Shown: in pieces, positions 24,168 through 36,200 of the stretch
Position numbering within the stretch: the first letter of the stretch is position 1
How the letters are laid out: each line of letters opens with the position of its first letter
Source: Spirodela intermedia
Lineage: Eukaryota > Streptophyta > Magnoliopsida > Alismatales > Araceae
DNA length: 64,000 nucleotides
Direction: 5' to 3'
Assembly (NCBI GenBank): GCA_902729315.2
Contig: LR746271.1
Coordinates: forward strand, 67,001 to 131,000
Made by a program: the position numbers and the translations under genes
Notes under the pieces: generated by a model
Seen by the model: the letters and a program-made list of their open reading frames with translations, nothing else
The model's database searches: none
Told to the model about the DNA's origin: nothing

Positions 24168-27100
24168 ATGGCGGCAGAAGCCGACTCGAATGGGAACGTC
24201 GAGCCCGAGGAGATGGGGGCCCCCAAGCCGACTTCCGCCGACTCCGACTCAGAGGAAGAAGGCCCGGAACGAAAGGGCGATGGGGAAGAAGAAGAGGAGG
24301 ATGAGGAGGACGACGAGTCCGACTCGGACTACGATTCGGACTACTCGGATGGAGCCTTCGGCGGCGGTCCCGAGGGTGAGGGCGGCGAGAAAAAGGACGA
24401 GGACTCGCGCGAGGCGACCGTCCGCCAGTTCGCCGAAGTCCTGGAGAGCAAGTCCGTGCAGAAGCGCTTCGAGGAGGAGGAAAAGGAGTACGTCTACCAC
24501 GAGGACCTCTTTGACTTCCCCCGCGACCCGGAGCGCTGGCGCGAGGAGGACCTCCTGGAGCTGTGGGCCGACGCCCCCGTGGATATGACCAAGCCCGGTT
24601 GGGACCCGATATGGGCTGACGAGGAGGACTGGGAGGTGGTGCAGGAGGAGAGAAAGGCCGGAAGGGATCCCCCCATCGCCCCATTCTACGTACCGTACCG
24701 CAAACACTTTCCGGCCATCCCCGACAATCACCACGACATCTCCAATCCCAAGTCTGTCATCGAGGAGCTTGACCGGATCGAGGAGTTCCTTAAGTGGGTC
24801 AGCTATATATTCCCCGATGGAAGCTCGTGAGTGTTCTCCTCTCTTCCTGCCGCTTCTTCATGTTCTCCAGTTTCTTAGCAGTGCCGTCTTAATTTAGTGG
24901 GAGAGACATTCCGCTTCCTGATCATATCCTCTCATGGTCACGGCTGTAATTGTGCGTCCATTGTCTTGGCGAAATTCATTTCATTGGATACTAGTGGCAT
25001 TTTTTGCCGTCGTCTTGTTTAGTTTGCTATGGTTTTGTTTCTTTTTGTTGGTTGCCAATTGTCCCAGCTTGAATGACTGAGACTGGCAAGTCATTTGAAT
25101 GAATGATTCACTGCTCTGACATGGGAAACCCAAACGAGCCCCATTCAATGTTGACTCCAAATTTGTGGACAGAATCTTTCTGCTTTTGTGTTCTCTATCA
25201 GACTGATTGCACATTAATCCTTGTGGTGTTTAGGCGCCTACATTTTGATTAACAACCTTTTTCTGTACACTCCTACGATTTTGCTTCTATTTACCGTATC
25301 AGATATCATTTTAAGTATTGCGAACATGAAAACAAGTCTATGCTATTATAAAGAATACTCAGACACTGCTTGCTTCATCATCTTCACAATTTTTTTATCC
25401 ATTGCCCGTTTGAAACCGATGCATTTATTGGTTCTCAGATTTATTTTTTTACGTGAAGTCAGTTGAGGTTCACTAACAGATCTTGCTTCTTCTTTTCTGA
25501 AGATACGAAGGGACAGTATGGGATGACTTGGCCCATGGAAAAGGTGTTTACGTGGCTGCTCAAGGTCTTGTCAGGTCAGTACTTTTATGATAAATTATCA
25601 GACCTTTTTTGCTGTCGTTTTTCAATAAACTTTCGACTCGTTTAAATTTTCTGGTTTAGTACTTTGCTTTTCGAAATGTAGGGTAAACATCTAAATGTCC
25701 ACCAACCACGAAAATATGACATATACCTACCATTGACATTAGCGGGTGTGGTGATATAGAAATCACTTTTGTCGGCCATATATTCCTTTCACTCTATGCA
25801 ATTCCTTGGCTTCTTCTCCATAACTTGATGCTCGATGTTCCTGTATCTTGTACCATCCTCGAGCCATACTAAATATTTCTCTTGTCCCACGGATGCTGCA
25901 AATCTATCCATTTATGTCATCATCATTAAACCGTGTAAATAAAGTTTTTTTTAGTGGCGGTAATCTAACCGATTTTCTGATGTCAAAATTAGCTACTCAG
26001 ACATCAGATGGGTTTGCCCAGAATCTTTCTTTCATGGCATATTGTCTGGGGATTCCATTCTCTATTGGACCTTTGATATTGAAGTACTGTGAAAAGTTAG
26101 ATTAAAGATCTAATCTGGCACATAACATGAGCCATTTTTCCGTTCTCTTCTTTTTTTGGTTTTTGTCTCAAGTAATCTCGACATCTATTACTTCAGATTT
26201 TAGTTTTTAACTCTGTGCATGAAAACTGTGTCCACACTTCGTGGCAGGCGTCCAATCGGTTTTTGTGTGTAAATGGTATTGAAAATTGGTAATGAAAAAT
26301 GAAAAATGAAATCTAAATAAGTTATATCTTTTCACTATGCATGAACGTCTCTTTGAGATGCAATGCTGAGCTCATGGATACAATCATTTTTCTAATTTGA
26401 TTTTTCTTTTTCGATGACTATGTTCGCATTAGTATCAGTGTCTTAGTAATTGATGTATACCTGTAATTTCCTGAAAAGTTACAATTGCCAGTGTTTTCCT
26501 TTTGACAATAATTGATTATATTTCCTGGTTATAGGTATGAAGGGGAATGGCTTCAAAATGCAATGGAGGGTCATGGTGTTGTCGAAGTTGAGATTCCTTC
26601 TGTAGAGCCTGTACCTGGTTCCAGGTGTGTAGCAAACTGGCAAAACTTGTATAATGAATCTCGGGTGTCTCATTGCTCCCTTTCCTATTTTCTCAACGAC
26701 AAGCAATTTGTTTGCCATCGTTTTGTAGGCTTGAAGCTAAGATGCGGGCTGAAGGGAAAATTATTGCTCGAGACTTTATGTCGACAGAGGATAAAAAATG
26801 GATGGAAATGGACATTGAAGACAGTGTTGCCTTGGCTGGTAACCGTGTTGAGGTTCCATTTTACGAAAAGGATGAATGGGTTAAGCTATTTGGGAGTAAA
26901 CCGTATGCGTTTACACTCCTTGATGATTTCATGCACAATCTTTGTATCTACGTACATACCAACAATATCATTCTCATGTCAAATAAAACGCACTACCTTT
27001 TTAATTGTTGATATGATATAGTTCTTAAACGATTTCAATTTTTCTTTGTCGTGGATTGAATTTTGAGGCGTATGTTTTCCATAAATGGTTTCTGTGGCAT

Positions 27101-30100
27101 ATTATCTTTTAATTTGTCTGTAATCCCTAAAAACCAAATTGAAGCACAGGACTATCCAGCTTCAAGTTTGGATACATGTGTGATCTATTTTTTCAATGAA
27201 TCCATGTTTGTTTTGAACCAAAGAATCGTGATATTTAATTATTTTGCATAGAACATGCTAAGACAATGATACTCCATGACCCGAGCAGTCGTCCTATGGA
27301 ACCTTAACCTTGTTTCTCATCTAATGAGCTTCAATCCCCATTCATAATAAATGGCTATTATCCTAGAAATCTTGAGAAAATTCAGGGTCTTGTTTTGCTG
27401 TCAAGGAACTGTATTAATTTTTGTTTCTGAGTGAAATTAACTGTTGCCTCTCTTAGCTTGTTCTGTTTTTGTGATTGTCTTCTACTCATCCACCAGTAAT
27501 CTATTTTCTAAACAGGGAGAAAGGTCGGTACAAATATGCTGGACAATGGAAGCACGGAAGGATGCATGGATGTGGTGTATATGAAGTGAACGAGCAAATC
27601 ATTTACGTATGTAATTATTGATTTGTTGTTCTCTCCTCCTCCATTTAGATTTCCTTTTATTTGCATCCCAACTGCTCTTCTCAGAGTCATTGTTGTTGGT
27701 TCGGTTGCCAAGGACTTTCTAAAATGGTGAAGTGACTTTGCATGGTATATGACTACCATAGAGTTCATTCCCTTCAATGATCTGACCAGCGTCAAAGAGT
27801 TTTGGTCTAAGATTGACAATGCCGCCTATAATGCAGGGAAGATTTTACTTTGGGGACTACCTAGATGATTCAACTGGTTGTGATGCTGACATCTCAGCGG
27901 TATATGACTTCCACTTCTGTCAATTTTTGGTCATTTGACGAAAATTTATGAACAGATGTGTTATTTCAGCTTCATGCAGGCATTGCAGAGGTAGCTGCCG
28001 CAAAGGCAAGGATGTTTGTAAACAAACCTGATGGCAGTATGGCCTCTTGCTTTGCCTATTTTGTCATTTGGGTAATTTTAAAGCATGCAGTTGCTGAAGT
28101 GGCTTGCTTAAGATGACGAAATTTTATGATAAATTTTCTGCACACTGAAATCTGGTAGACCAGTTTTCTTCGGCTGGGCAAGACCTTATCATCAAGACTC
28201 TAAACAGGGAATGTTACAATGACACATTGGTTTCAAAGAGGTCGGAAATCAACCTGAATATGGCTTGGGATCTTGGTCACTAGATCTCGGAGAGCTATGC
28301 TTTGTTAGATCATGGTTAGAAGAACGGAGCGATGTTGGGAAGTCACGTTTTGTCAATGAAACATCAGGATCGGGGGGTGCTGGTCCATTTTATATCATTT
28401 CCTGTTTTCGTTATTCAAGATCTTACTTTTTTGCAGTTATTCGTTCCTTTGCTGTTGGCAAAGAGCAAATTATATCATATAACAAGGTTTCTTTCCGTAT
28501 TAGTGATGCTCTCCATCTTGAGAACCTTTTTCCTCTTTTTTTTTCTTTCTTCATTTTTTTAAAAAAGGTTTCAGACGTTATATTTGATGGTTGGGTTGTC
28601 TTCCGTCTACTTGTGACGAGGTTATTTTCGCATCTAGGCATTTGTGCATATTCTAAATGAAATATATTAAGATTCTGGACTGGTCGGCGGTGATCATCTA
28701 GGATTCTTAACAAGGAACCGCAATCTTTATTTAACCATTCAAGACGAGAGTTTGTTGGCAGCCTAGTCAAAATATGGTGGTTACAGATGGTTAGTCAATG
28801 AAAAAATATGTGTGCGCCACTATAGAGACTTGGCACGTCAGTTTTCATCAACTGTGAGAATCGTTATCCTCTCATAAGCATCTTTTTCCTTTTCTATTTT
28901 GTGTACTGTCAACTGAGATACTTGTGCAGAGCCTTGATGTATAATTTCATCCACGTGATTGCCATATGAAGTATATGTATTTTTTTACGCTGGTAGTAAT
29001 TCCATGCCTATATTTTATGCCACTAAATTTCTCCAGTCCGTAAAATTTTCTTCTTTCGTATGTCTCTATCAAGAATAAAGCTTAACCTTATAATTTTTGT
29101 TTGGTCACGACCTTCCTCCTAGCTTCTCATTTCCCGTTATTTCTAACTTGCAGTGGTAAGGGAAGACAGAGGTCCCTATGGTGACCCTCAGCATCCATAC
29201 TTTTATGAGGAAGATGATGTGTGGATGGCTCCCGGATTCATAAACCAATTTTATGAAGTAAGGCTTATTCTGTGGCTTTCATCAGTAGGAAAAATATTAT
29301 GTTCATGAGGAAACCGTGATAACTGCTTCCTGTCAGGTCCCTGATTACTGGAAAACATATGTTCAAGAGGTTGATACAGAGAGGGAAATGTGGTTAAATT
29401 CATTCTATAAGTCACCACTGAGAATCCCTATGCCTGCAGAGCTTGAATATTGGTGGTCAAAAGGTATGTCCCTTGTCGATGACCCAGTTTTGTTTTGCTC
29501 ATACCCTTCCTGTCAATAATACCATTAGCAATTTAATTCTACTTTTCGATGGAGCTCGGCGGGTTGTGCACATACAGTTCTAAACGTCTTAGATAGTTTC
29601 CCCCTTAGGTTCAAACATCTTCCAGAAAAGTTGTTCATCTGTGCATAGCGTGGGATAGGTGGTTGTCATCTTTGTTGCATTACAGATGAACGCTTGCAGA
29701 CGTCACCATTACTTCTTAGATGTGTTAATAGATATATGGTATGGTTAAGTCAAGATAAACTTTTGAATAGAATGCTTGGGATTATTCTCATTGGTCAATC
29801 TCTGTGGTATGCTTCCTGCCATCCGTGAGAAGCTGAGAGCTCGTGAAAGCTATTCTCTGGTAAAGATTTTATGTCGAGAACAAGGAATCAGCCACAAATG
29901 GATGCATTTGCAAAGTGAACCTATGGAAGAATCTTGGCAGATATTTGTAGTCATACTGACTTCTTTGTATCGTATAGGATACTTGTTGCATTGCTTCTCA
30001 GATGTGTTAATAGGTACATGGCATGAAAGTGTTCCTCATACAACGAAATAGTCCTTAAACAACCATTCCAACAATCTCTCCGTAGGAGAGAAAAAAACTT

Positions 30101-30121
30101 AAATAAATGTCGTATCAACAA

Positions 30122-30159
<38 letters not shown>

Positions 30160-31512
30160 GCGCATTTTACATGCCTCCCATGTTTTCTCATTACATCATC
30201 GTTTTTTCTGGCCACTTTTCATCACGTTCTATCTCCTCGCAAAAATTATGCGCCTCAGGTTTGTATCTCTGCTTATTCTGCAGAAGAAAGCCCTGAGTTT
30301 GTTCTCATCAATAAGGAACCCGAGCCTGACCCAGAAGATCCATCCAAGCTCATATATACGGAGGACCCCCTAATTCTTCATACTCGAAGTGGAAGACTCA
30401 TCAACTATATTGAGGACGATGACCATGGCGTTCGACTTTTCTGGCAGCCACCATTGAAGGACGGAGAGGAAGTGGACCCAGAAAAGGTGGAGTTTTTACC
30501 GCTTGGTTTTGGAGAGTTCTATGGACGAGCCGTGCCACGCGCAAAGAGACAGAGTGGGCTGATGCGCTTCGTAACTGCAATAGAAAACGGATTCAAGCCA
30601 GTATCCGACAGACTGGAGAAGTGGGCTGAGGAGAGGAAGAAAAAAACTGAATTGGATCTCAAACTGATAGACCAAGAGCTCGAGTTTATTGAGGCTGAGA
30701 TCTGTCTTGAAGAGGCCATCGAGGATATGGAACTGGAATTGAAGATGAAGCAGGAAGAGGAGGAGAAGAGAGGAGATGACAGTTCATCCACTTCGGCTGC
30801 TGGGAGTGCCGCTGAATTAGATGAGGGAGAAGAAGAGGAACAGGAGGAGGAGGACAATGCACCATCCAGCTTTGGCACAGTTTCTGGAGAAACGACAGAC
30901 AGCAAGCCAAGGAAGAATGGGTTTTTATCTCTCTCCTTGTCCCTCCCCTCGGTGTCAGTGGTGAGTTCTTGGCGTTCCCTTAGCCTTTTCCGACACTGAC
31001 TGGTTACGCTGTCTAGTAGATCGCCGTGTCCTGCATCTATTACCAGGTAGCCTAGTTCATTAACGGGCATCCTTGAAACCCTTATTTACATTTTGTAGGT
31101 CCCACCGAAGCTTCTGCAATCATTCTCCATGTGGAAGAAGAACGCCCGACCACCGCCGGCGGCAACCGAGGTTCACTCTGGTCACGTCTCCGTGGCCGCG
31201 CCTGTTTCCGCTTCGCAAGTCTCGGTCAGATTTCCTCCCCAAACCCGGCCCTCAAGTCTGAGAGCGGCTGCGGGGGGCCTGAGGTGGCAGGGTCGCTGCC
31301 GGCGCCGTCGGAAGGATAATAAGAGGCACTGGCAGCTGAATACGTTGGCCAGGATGCTATCGGGGTCCGCAGAGGTTGCCCCCCATAGGAGAATGGAGGG
31401 AACCCAGGGTTGCCGAGGACAGCAGGAGCATCAGCTCAGCGTGCTGTCTATGCACGTCCCCATCTCGTCTTACATGCCCAGCGGCGGCGGCGGCGGCGCG
31501 GCTCCTGTGTGA
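24168..31512 (+). CDS. TIC100: TIC100-like chloroplast translocon protein with MORN repeats, 11 exons
   Basis: Exons: 24168-24826, 25503-25574, 26535-26624, 26729-26902, 27516-27606, 27837-27899, 27970-28036, 29154-29257, 29337-29463, 30284-30960, 31099-31512. The product is about 845 aa, close to the Arabidopsis protein (about 870 aa, EMB1211). TIC100 is a subunit of the 1-MDa inner-envelope import complex with TIC214, TIC56 and TIC20. An acidic, Ser/Asp/Glu-rich N-terminus (about 20-75) precedes conserved blocks (EYVYHEDLFDFPRDPERW). MORN repeats start at about 220: YEGTVWDDLAHGKGVY, YEGEWLQNAMEGHGVV and YAGQWKHGRMHGCGVYEV. The rest is a conserved C-terminal region with coiled-coil, Glu-rich stretches. 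No classic cleavable transit peptide is evident. The last exon is the weakest part: after about residue 760 the frame is open, but the residues are not recognisably conserved and a second frame is also open. Confidence 0.92.
29712..30025. repeat. Direct repeat pair inside TIC100 intron 9
   Basis: A 32-bp segment at 29712-29743 recurs at 29994-30025 with about four differences; both copies contain 'agatgtgttaata'. The two lie 282 bp apart within one intron, so an internal duplication or the ends of a small insertion are possible. Confidence 0.7.
30125..30156. repeat. (CT)16 microsatellite in TIC100 intron 9
   Basis: A perfect CT run of about 32 bp sits about 130 nt before the acceptor of the large exon 10. 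It may add to the polypyrimidine environment of that intron. Confidence 0.9.
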
Positions 31513-32200
31513 GGAGCGAGGGCCCCAAATCGCCGTTTCTCGTCCCGAAGGGGGTTCCCTTCCTTCGCTTTTCCCTTTCGAGAAAGCGAACTCGGCGGGT
31601 TTCTTGTTGCCAATGAGGAGGATGCATTTTACCGATGAGAACGCTGAATTGAGGAGGACTACGCTGGTCCGGCAGCGTACTTGTTCGTTCGAGAGGGGAT
31701 CTTGGATGGGGTTTTCCCGAGTTGCGAGCTTACTTGTGATGTGAAATTCCCTTTTTTTTTCTTCGCCCAAGTGCCGCAAGCTAGATCATTCCCTCCTACC
31801 GCAGGTGTTCGCCTGCGGTTCCTCTCCTCTGTTTACTGAAGTGTTGTTCGCCTGCCATCGGAGAAATCTCGAAAGGTGTGTCGTAATTAATGGCGGGCCG
31901 GGACGCTGTGCTGTGGGGGACGATTTTGTGCTGTTGCCGTCGGATTTGTCTTCCCCCGCCTCGTGGCGAAGGATGGCCGTGATGAAGGACCCGCGTCGTG
32001 CGAGAATCTACGCCGTGAAGCTGCGAGAGAGATCGGCATCTCCTGGGGATCGTGCGAATCGAGAACGCGGCTACTCCGTCCCCCACCTCTTCTCTCTATC
32101 TTCTCTCTCTCCCTAACAACTGAAGCTAGTGGGCTTAAGTTGCGTGGAACATCGTCCAAGAGAAAATGGTCCATTCCTTCTGCTGACTGTGGATGGTCTC

Positions 32201-32234
<34 letters not shown>

Positions 32235-33265
32235 TCGTCTGTCCACCTAACCTGCCAGCTCCCCTATCATGGTAATCAATGGTCGTGGTAACATGCCTTT
32301 GGACTTTCAATACGACCCTCCAGTCCACCTCACCTCTAATGCCGCCGCCCACCTCCTGCTCATCGTCGCCCGATGCGGCTCGTTACGTCTGTCGCGAAGA
32401 CCCGGTTCCACAAATGTCCCCGACTCGCCGTAAGTTCTTGGCCACCGCATAGTAGTTATCGACTTTACGTGATTTTCGCGTGCCAGAGGAGCTTTTCCAC
32501 TTGTCGTTCGTGCGTGCCTCGCAACTCGGGGCCTGAAAGCTTACGGAGTCTCCTAACAGCGCGATATTGCTTCTTGTTCGCGGCGGCTTGATCTCTTTCT
32601 TTCGTATTGGCTCGGCCTCTCTGGACGCGAGAGATTCACTCAGCTGATGAACGTTTCTGACAAAAGACGGGGCCCATCACAGAACGCGCTGTCCGGGTAG
32701 CGGGAGGAGAAGGGTCAGGGTGCGGGTCGGAAGAGGGAGAAATTGATGGGACGGAGAAGGTTTTTCTGCCGCATTTTATTTATTTATTTATTTATCTTAT
32801 AATGAGCGATCGCATAGGACCCGGAGCGATGTCTCGCTCGCTCGTTTCAACTCGGCGAGTCATCGCACAAAAATCGACTATTAATGGCATCTATCCTCCA
32901 AACGTAACGGGCAACCGGCTGCCCACCCGAACTGATCAATTACCCGCTTCCGTCTCTCTCTCTCTCTCTCTCTAGAATGGGAAAATACATTAACACCCGT
33001 CGATTTTCCCCCATCCTGACTGACACTCACCCTCGTCGCTCGCGCTCAGCCCTCACTCTTCTGCTCCTACTCTTCACTCTCTAACCCTCCGTCCCCCCTT
33101 CATCCCGGGCGCCAAATCACCTCCGCTTTCGGCTGCCCGCCGCTTCCACTCCCCCCTCTCGGGTCTCCTTCTTTCATCCAGCTGCCGACGCTCCCAACTG
33201 TTGCCGGGCCGCTTCCAAGCTCTCACCTTTCGGACCAGATCCGTGACGGCATGTGCCAGTAGCTC
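31513..33265. other. Intergenic region: TIC100 3' end and NAT12-like promoter
   Basis: The stretch of 1.75 kb lies between two plus-strand genes. It holds (CT)n tracts at about 32205-32232 and 32953-32973 and a (TTTA)n run at 32775-32794. The last 250 bp before 33266 are C/T-rich, as expected for a plant 5' leader. I see no extra gene. Several open frames here are GC-driven and unrecognisable. Confidence 0.55.
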
Positions 33266-36200
33266 ATGTCGGGCACCGACGGCACCCCTCAGCGGCGGCC
33301 GCGACCCGGGCCATGGCCTTCGGAGTCCAATCAGGCCGCTCCGGCGGCAATGCCGCCGGCGTCCTGGGCGAAGAGGACGGGTTTCAAGGGAAGGGTCTCC
33401 GGGGAGTCCGTCTCCGGGGACTCCGGCCAGTTTGTGCCCAACAGGGCCGCCAAGGGGCCCGAGGTTCTGCCAGATCTGGAGGCCGGTAGAGCTCGTCAGG
33501 GTCCCCCGCCCGCTGCCGCTGTCCCTCTCAACGGAGAGCCCGCGAGCAAGGATAGAGTCGCAGCCCCGACACCCGAGGGCGATCAACCGGTCAAGAAGAG
33601 GAAAGATAGCGATGGCGAAGGCGGGGCGGCCGCGAAGGGTCCCGGAGTTCAGGGAGTCAATGGCCAATCGAAGTCCGACCCACCTCCTCAAAAGTCACGG
33701 AGGGAAGAGGAGGCCGGGTCGTTGCCCCAGGTGCTAGAAGATGAAGACTTCGTCGGGCGGCGACCTCACATAAACTATGATCTCAGAGAATCCCCTGGCC
33801 TCGGTGAACGCTTTCTCAACGTTGTCTTATTCTGAGCAGATGGATTCCTTTCTGTTTTCTTTCGTATTGATTTCACCTAAATGGTGACATTTCAAATGGA
33901 TGTATGGGCTGCGTCTTATAGTTTTCGCTGTCTTTCGATCTCAGTTCCCATCGCTTTCTACGGGTTTCAGCACTATCTCTCCGTGGTGGGGTCGATAATT
34001 CTGATTCCTCTAGTCATTGTTCCTGCGATGGGTGGTACCTACGTGAGCAACAATACCTTCCCTTTTACTTTGAGCACGCGACATTTGCGGAACTGTTTTC
34101 CTGATTAATCTAGCTGCAGGATGATACGTCTGCTGTGGTATCCACGGTGTTCTTCGTTTCTGGGTTGACAACTCTATTGAACTCCCTCTTTGGTTCAAGG
34201 CTGCCTCTCATTCAAGGCCCATCATTTGTTTATCTGGCTCCTGCGCTGGCGATAATCAATTCTCCCGAGTTCTTGGGATTGACAGGGAATGTACGAGTCC
34301 TTATCTCTCTTTTCAAATTATTCATTTTTTCTGTGTAGGCTTTCTATTTTATAATTCAGATTTTCTGTTTTTTTTTTTCTGTCGTTGAATATGTTTATTG
34401 TATGCCTCACAGTGTGTGAATAGTCGTTGTCCTTCCGTTTGTGGGATGCTTCACTTAACTCTGCTCTTGCAAGCTCATTAAGTTAGACAAGGAAGTGTAT
34501 TAGACGCCTTTCACGATTTCTTAAATATCTTTTAAGTTGGATTATAGGTTAATAGGCCACTTCTTATGGGAAAAATGGAAGATCGAAGCATAATGGATGG
34601 AAGAGACTTTAATAAAATGATGTAGCGTTCTACTCAATCGAGGACCAAGTGTTGGGTCCACATTTGAGATAGCGATAAGATAGAAATGATCAAGACCTTG
34701 GAAGTTGTTGAAGAACTGTTGAGAAATGCCTTACTCAACTGGGGATTCAGTGTCGGGCGTAAAATTAAGTGAAACGATCAAGCCTTTCCATATCGTGAAA
34801 GGAATGTAGAGCAACGTCTTTCTCAGTTAAGGACTCAGTTGGTTCATGTGGTTATGTAGGTTGCTGGCTGCTTTCGTTTCCTCCCTGGAGGTGCGTGGCT
34901 AGGCTGGACTTCTGTTGCTTTGATCAGGTTGGTTGGATCAGCTTTTAATTTGTCACCCATCCGAGGGATTAGTGTGGAGTGCTACCTTGATGAGGTTGGG
35001 GCAACAGGTGTGAAGATGTAAATGGTTGGTGGAAAAAGGGGTGTTTAATATTTTTTCCTTAGCTGTGGTACCGACAGCCTTGTAATGCTAAACGACGAAG
35101 AGGGCACAGAGAAGAAGAGATTCGTATAGCGAATTGCGATGGGATTATGGTAACCGGTTTCGCTATGATGTGGCAATTGTAGTTAAATGGGTCATGGACA
35201 CTCACCAGTCGTGCTTGATGCTCACAGGTATTCTCACTGGGGTGGGTCTCTTTGATTGGTTTTAATCTATATCCGATATGGTACCTGCTCAACATTCCGA
35301 GGTAACCGTGCACCACGAGAAATTCTCAGTTTCATCAATCGATTAAGGGTTACTCTGGGATTTTCGCTTGCAACTTTCAAGCGCTTTATGAAGATCCGAG
35401 TTTGGCGCGTCGGGGTGCTTCTTTAGATGCATAAGATCTTTAAAGTAAAGTTTTGAGCATTTCTTCCGTGTGTATGAGGGCATATGATTCTCCCCTTATC
35501 CACCGGATCATCGGTGGCATTGGCATTTCAATCCCTTTAATGAATACGTAGTCTGACATATTTGTTGGTCAGTGGCAAGTTTCTCCATGTAGTCAAGGGG
35601 GAGAGAATGCAGCTTTTGAAGCCACATCTCCTTCTCATATCCTTTTAGTGGGTCACAGAATGGAGGAATCATGGCTCAGGAATAAGCCTAGCTCTTAGGA
35701 CGTGTTCTGTCGGGGGACTGGCGACTCTCTGACTTTGTCGCAGCCTAGAAAATAGTCGCCAAGGTTTGTTTTAGGCCCACTGAACCTTGGCCATCAGAAC
35801 TTGGAATTAGGCGTCAAAACATGTCCCCCTTGCAGGGTACACGGATGAATAATAGGGGTCATTGGAGAGCCAGCCATTGGGGGGATGTGGGGCGAAAGCC
35901 ACCACTTTGGGGAAAAGTTTTACGCTTGCACATGGAGAGAGGATCAAGCATTTGGGAACAGCACGTTTTTTCTCCTTTCAGCATCGCACATGTGGATCTT
36001 GGCATTTGCAGCAGGGTCCTGGGAAGAAGAAAGAGAAACCATAGATCACGAGAGGCCATTGAAGGCTCATACCACACAATTGGAGGTGAGAGCTCAATTT
36101 GCACAACAATGGAGGTCGCACTAGGTCGCATTACGCGTTTGCTAGAAAATCCTTGCTCGCTTCATTGGAAGGATGTCTGTTGACTCACCCCATAGTGGGT

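Noticed and set aside
23782-24684. Minus-strand open frame of 300 codons
   Set aside because: Pro/Arg/Ser-rich antisense shadow of TIC100 exon 1 and the promoter; its composition reflects GAG/GAC codons of the acidic sense protein.
35719-35761. 8-bp inverted repeat (TGGCGACT...AGTCGCCA) in NAT12-like intron 3
   Set aside because: Too short with a 27-nt loop to claim a small-RNA precursor or transposon terminus.
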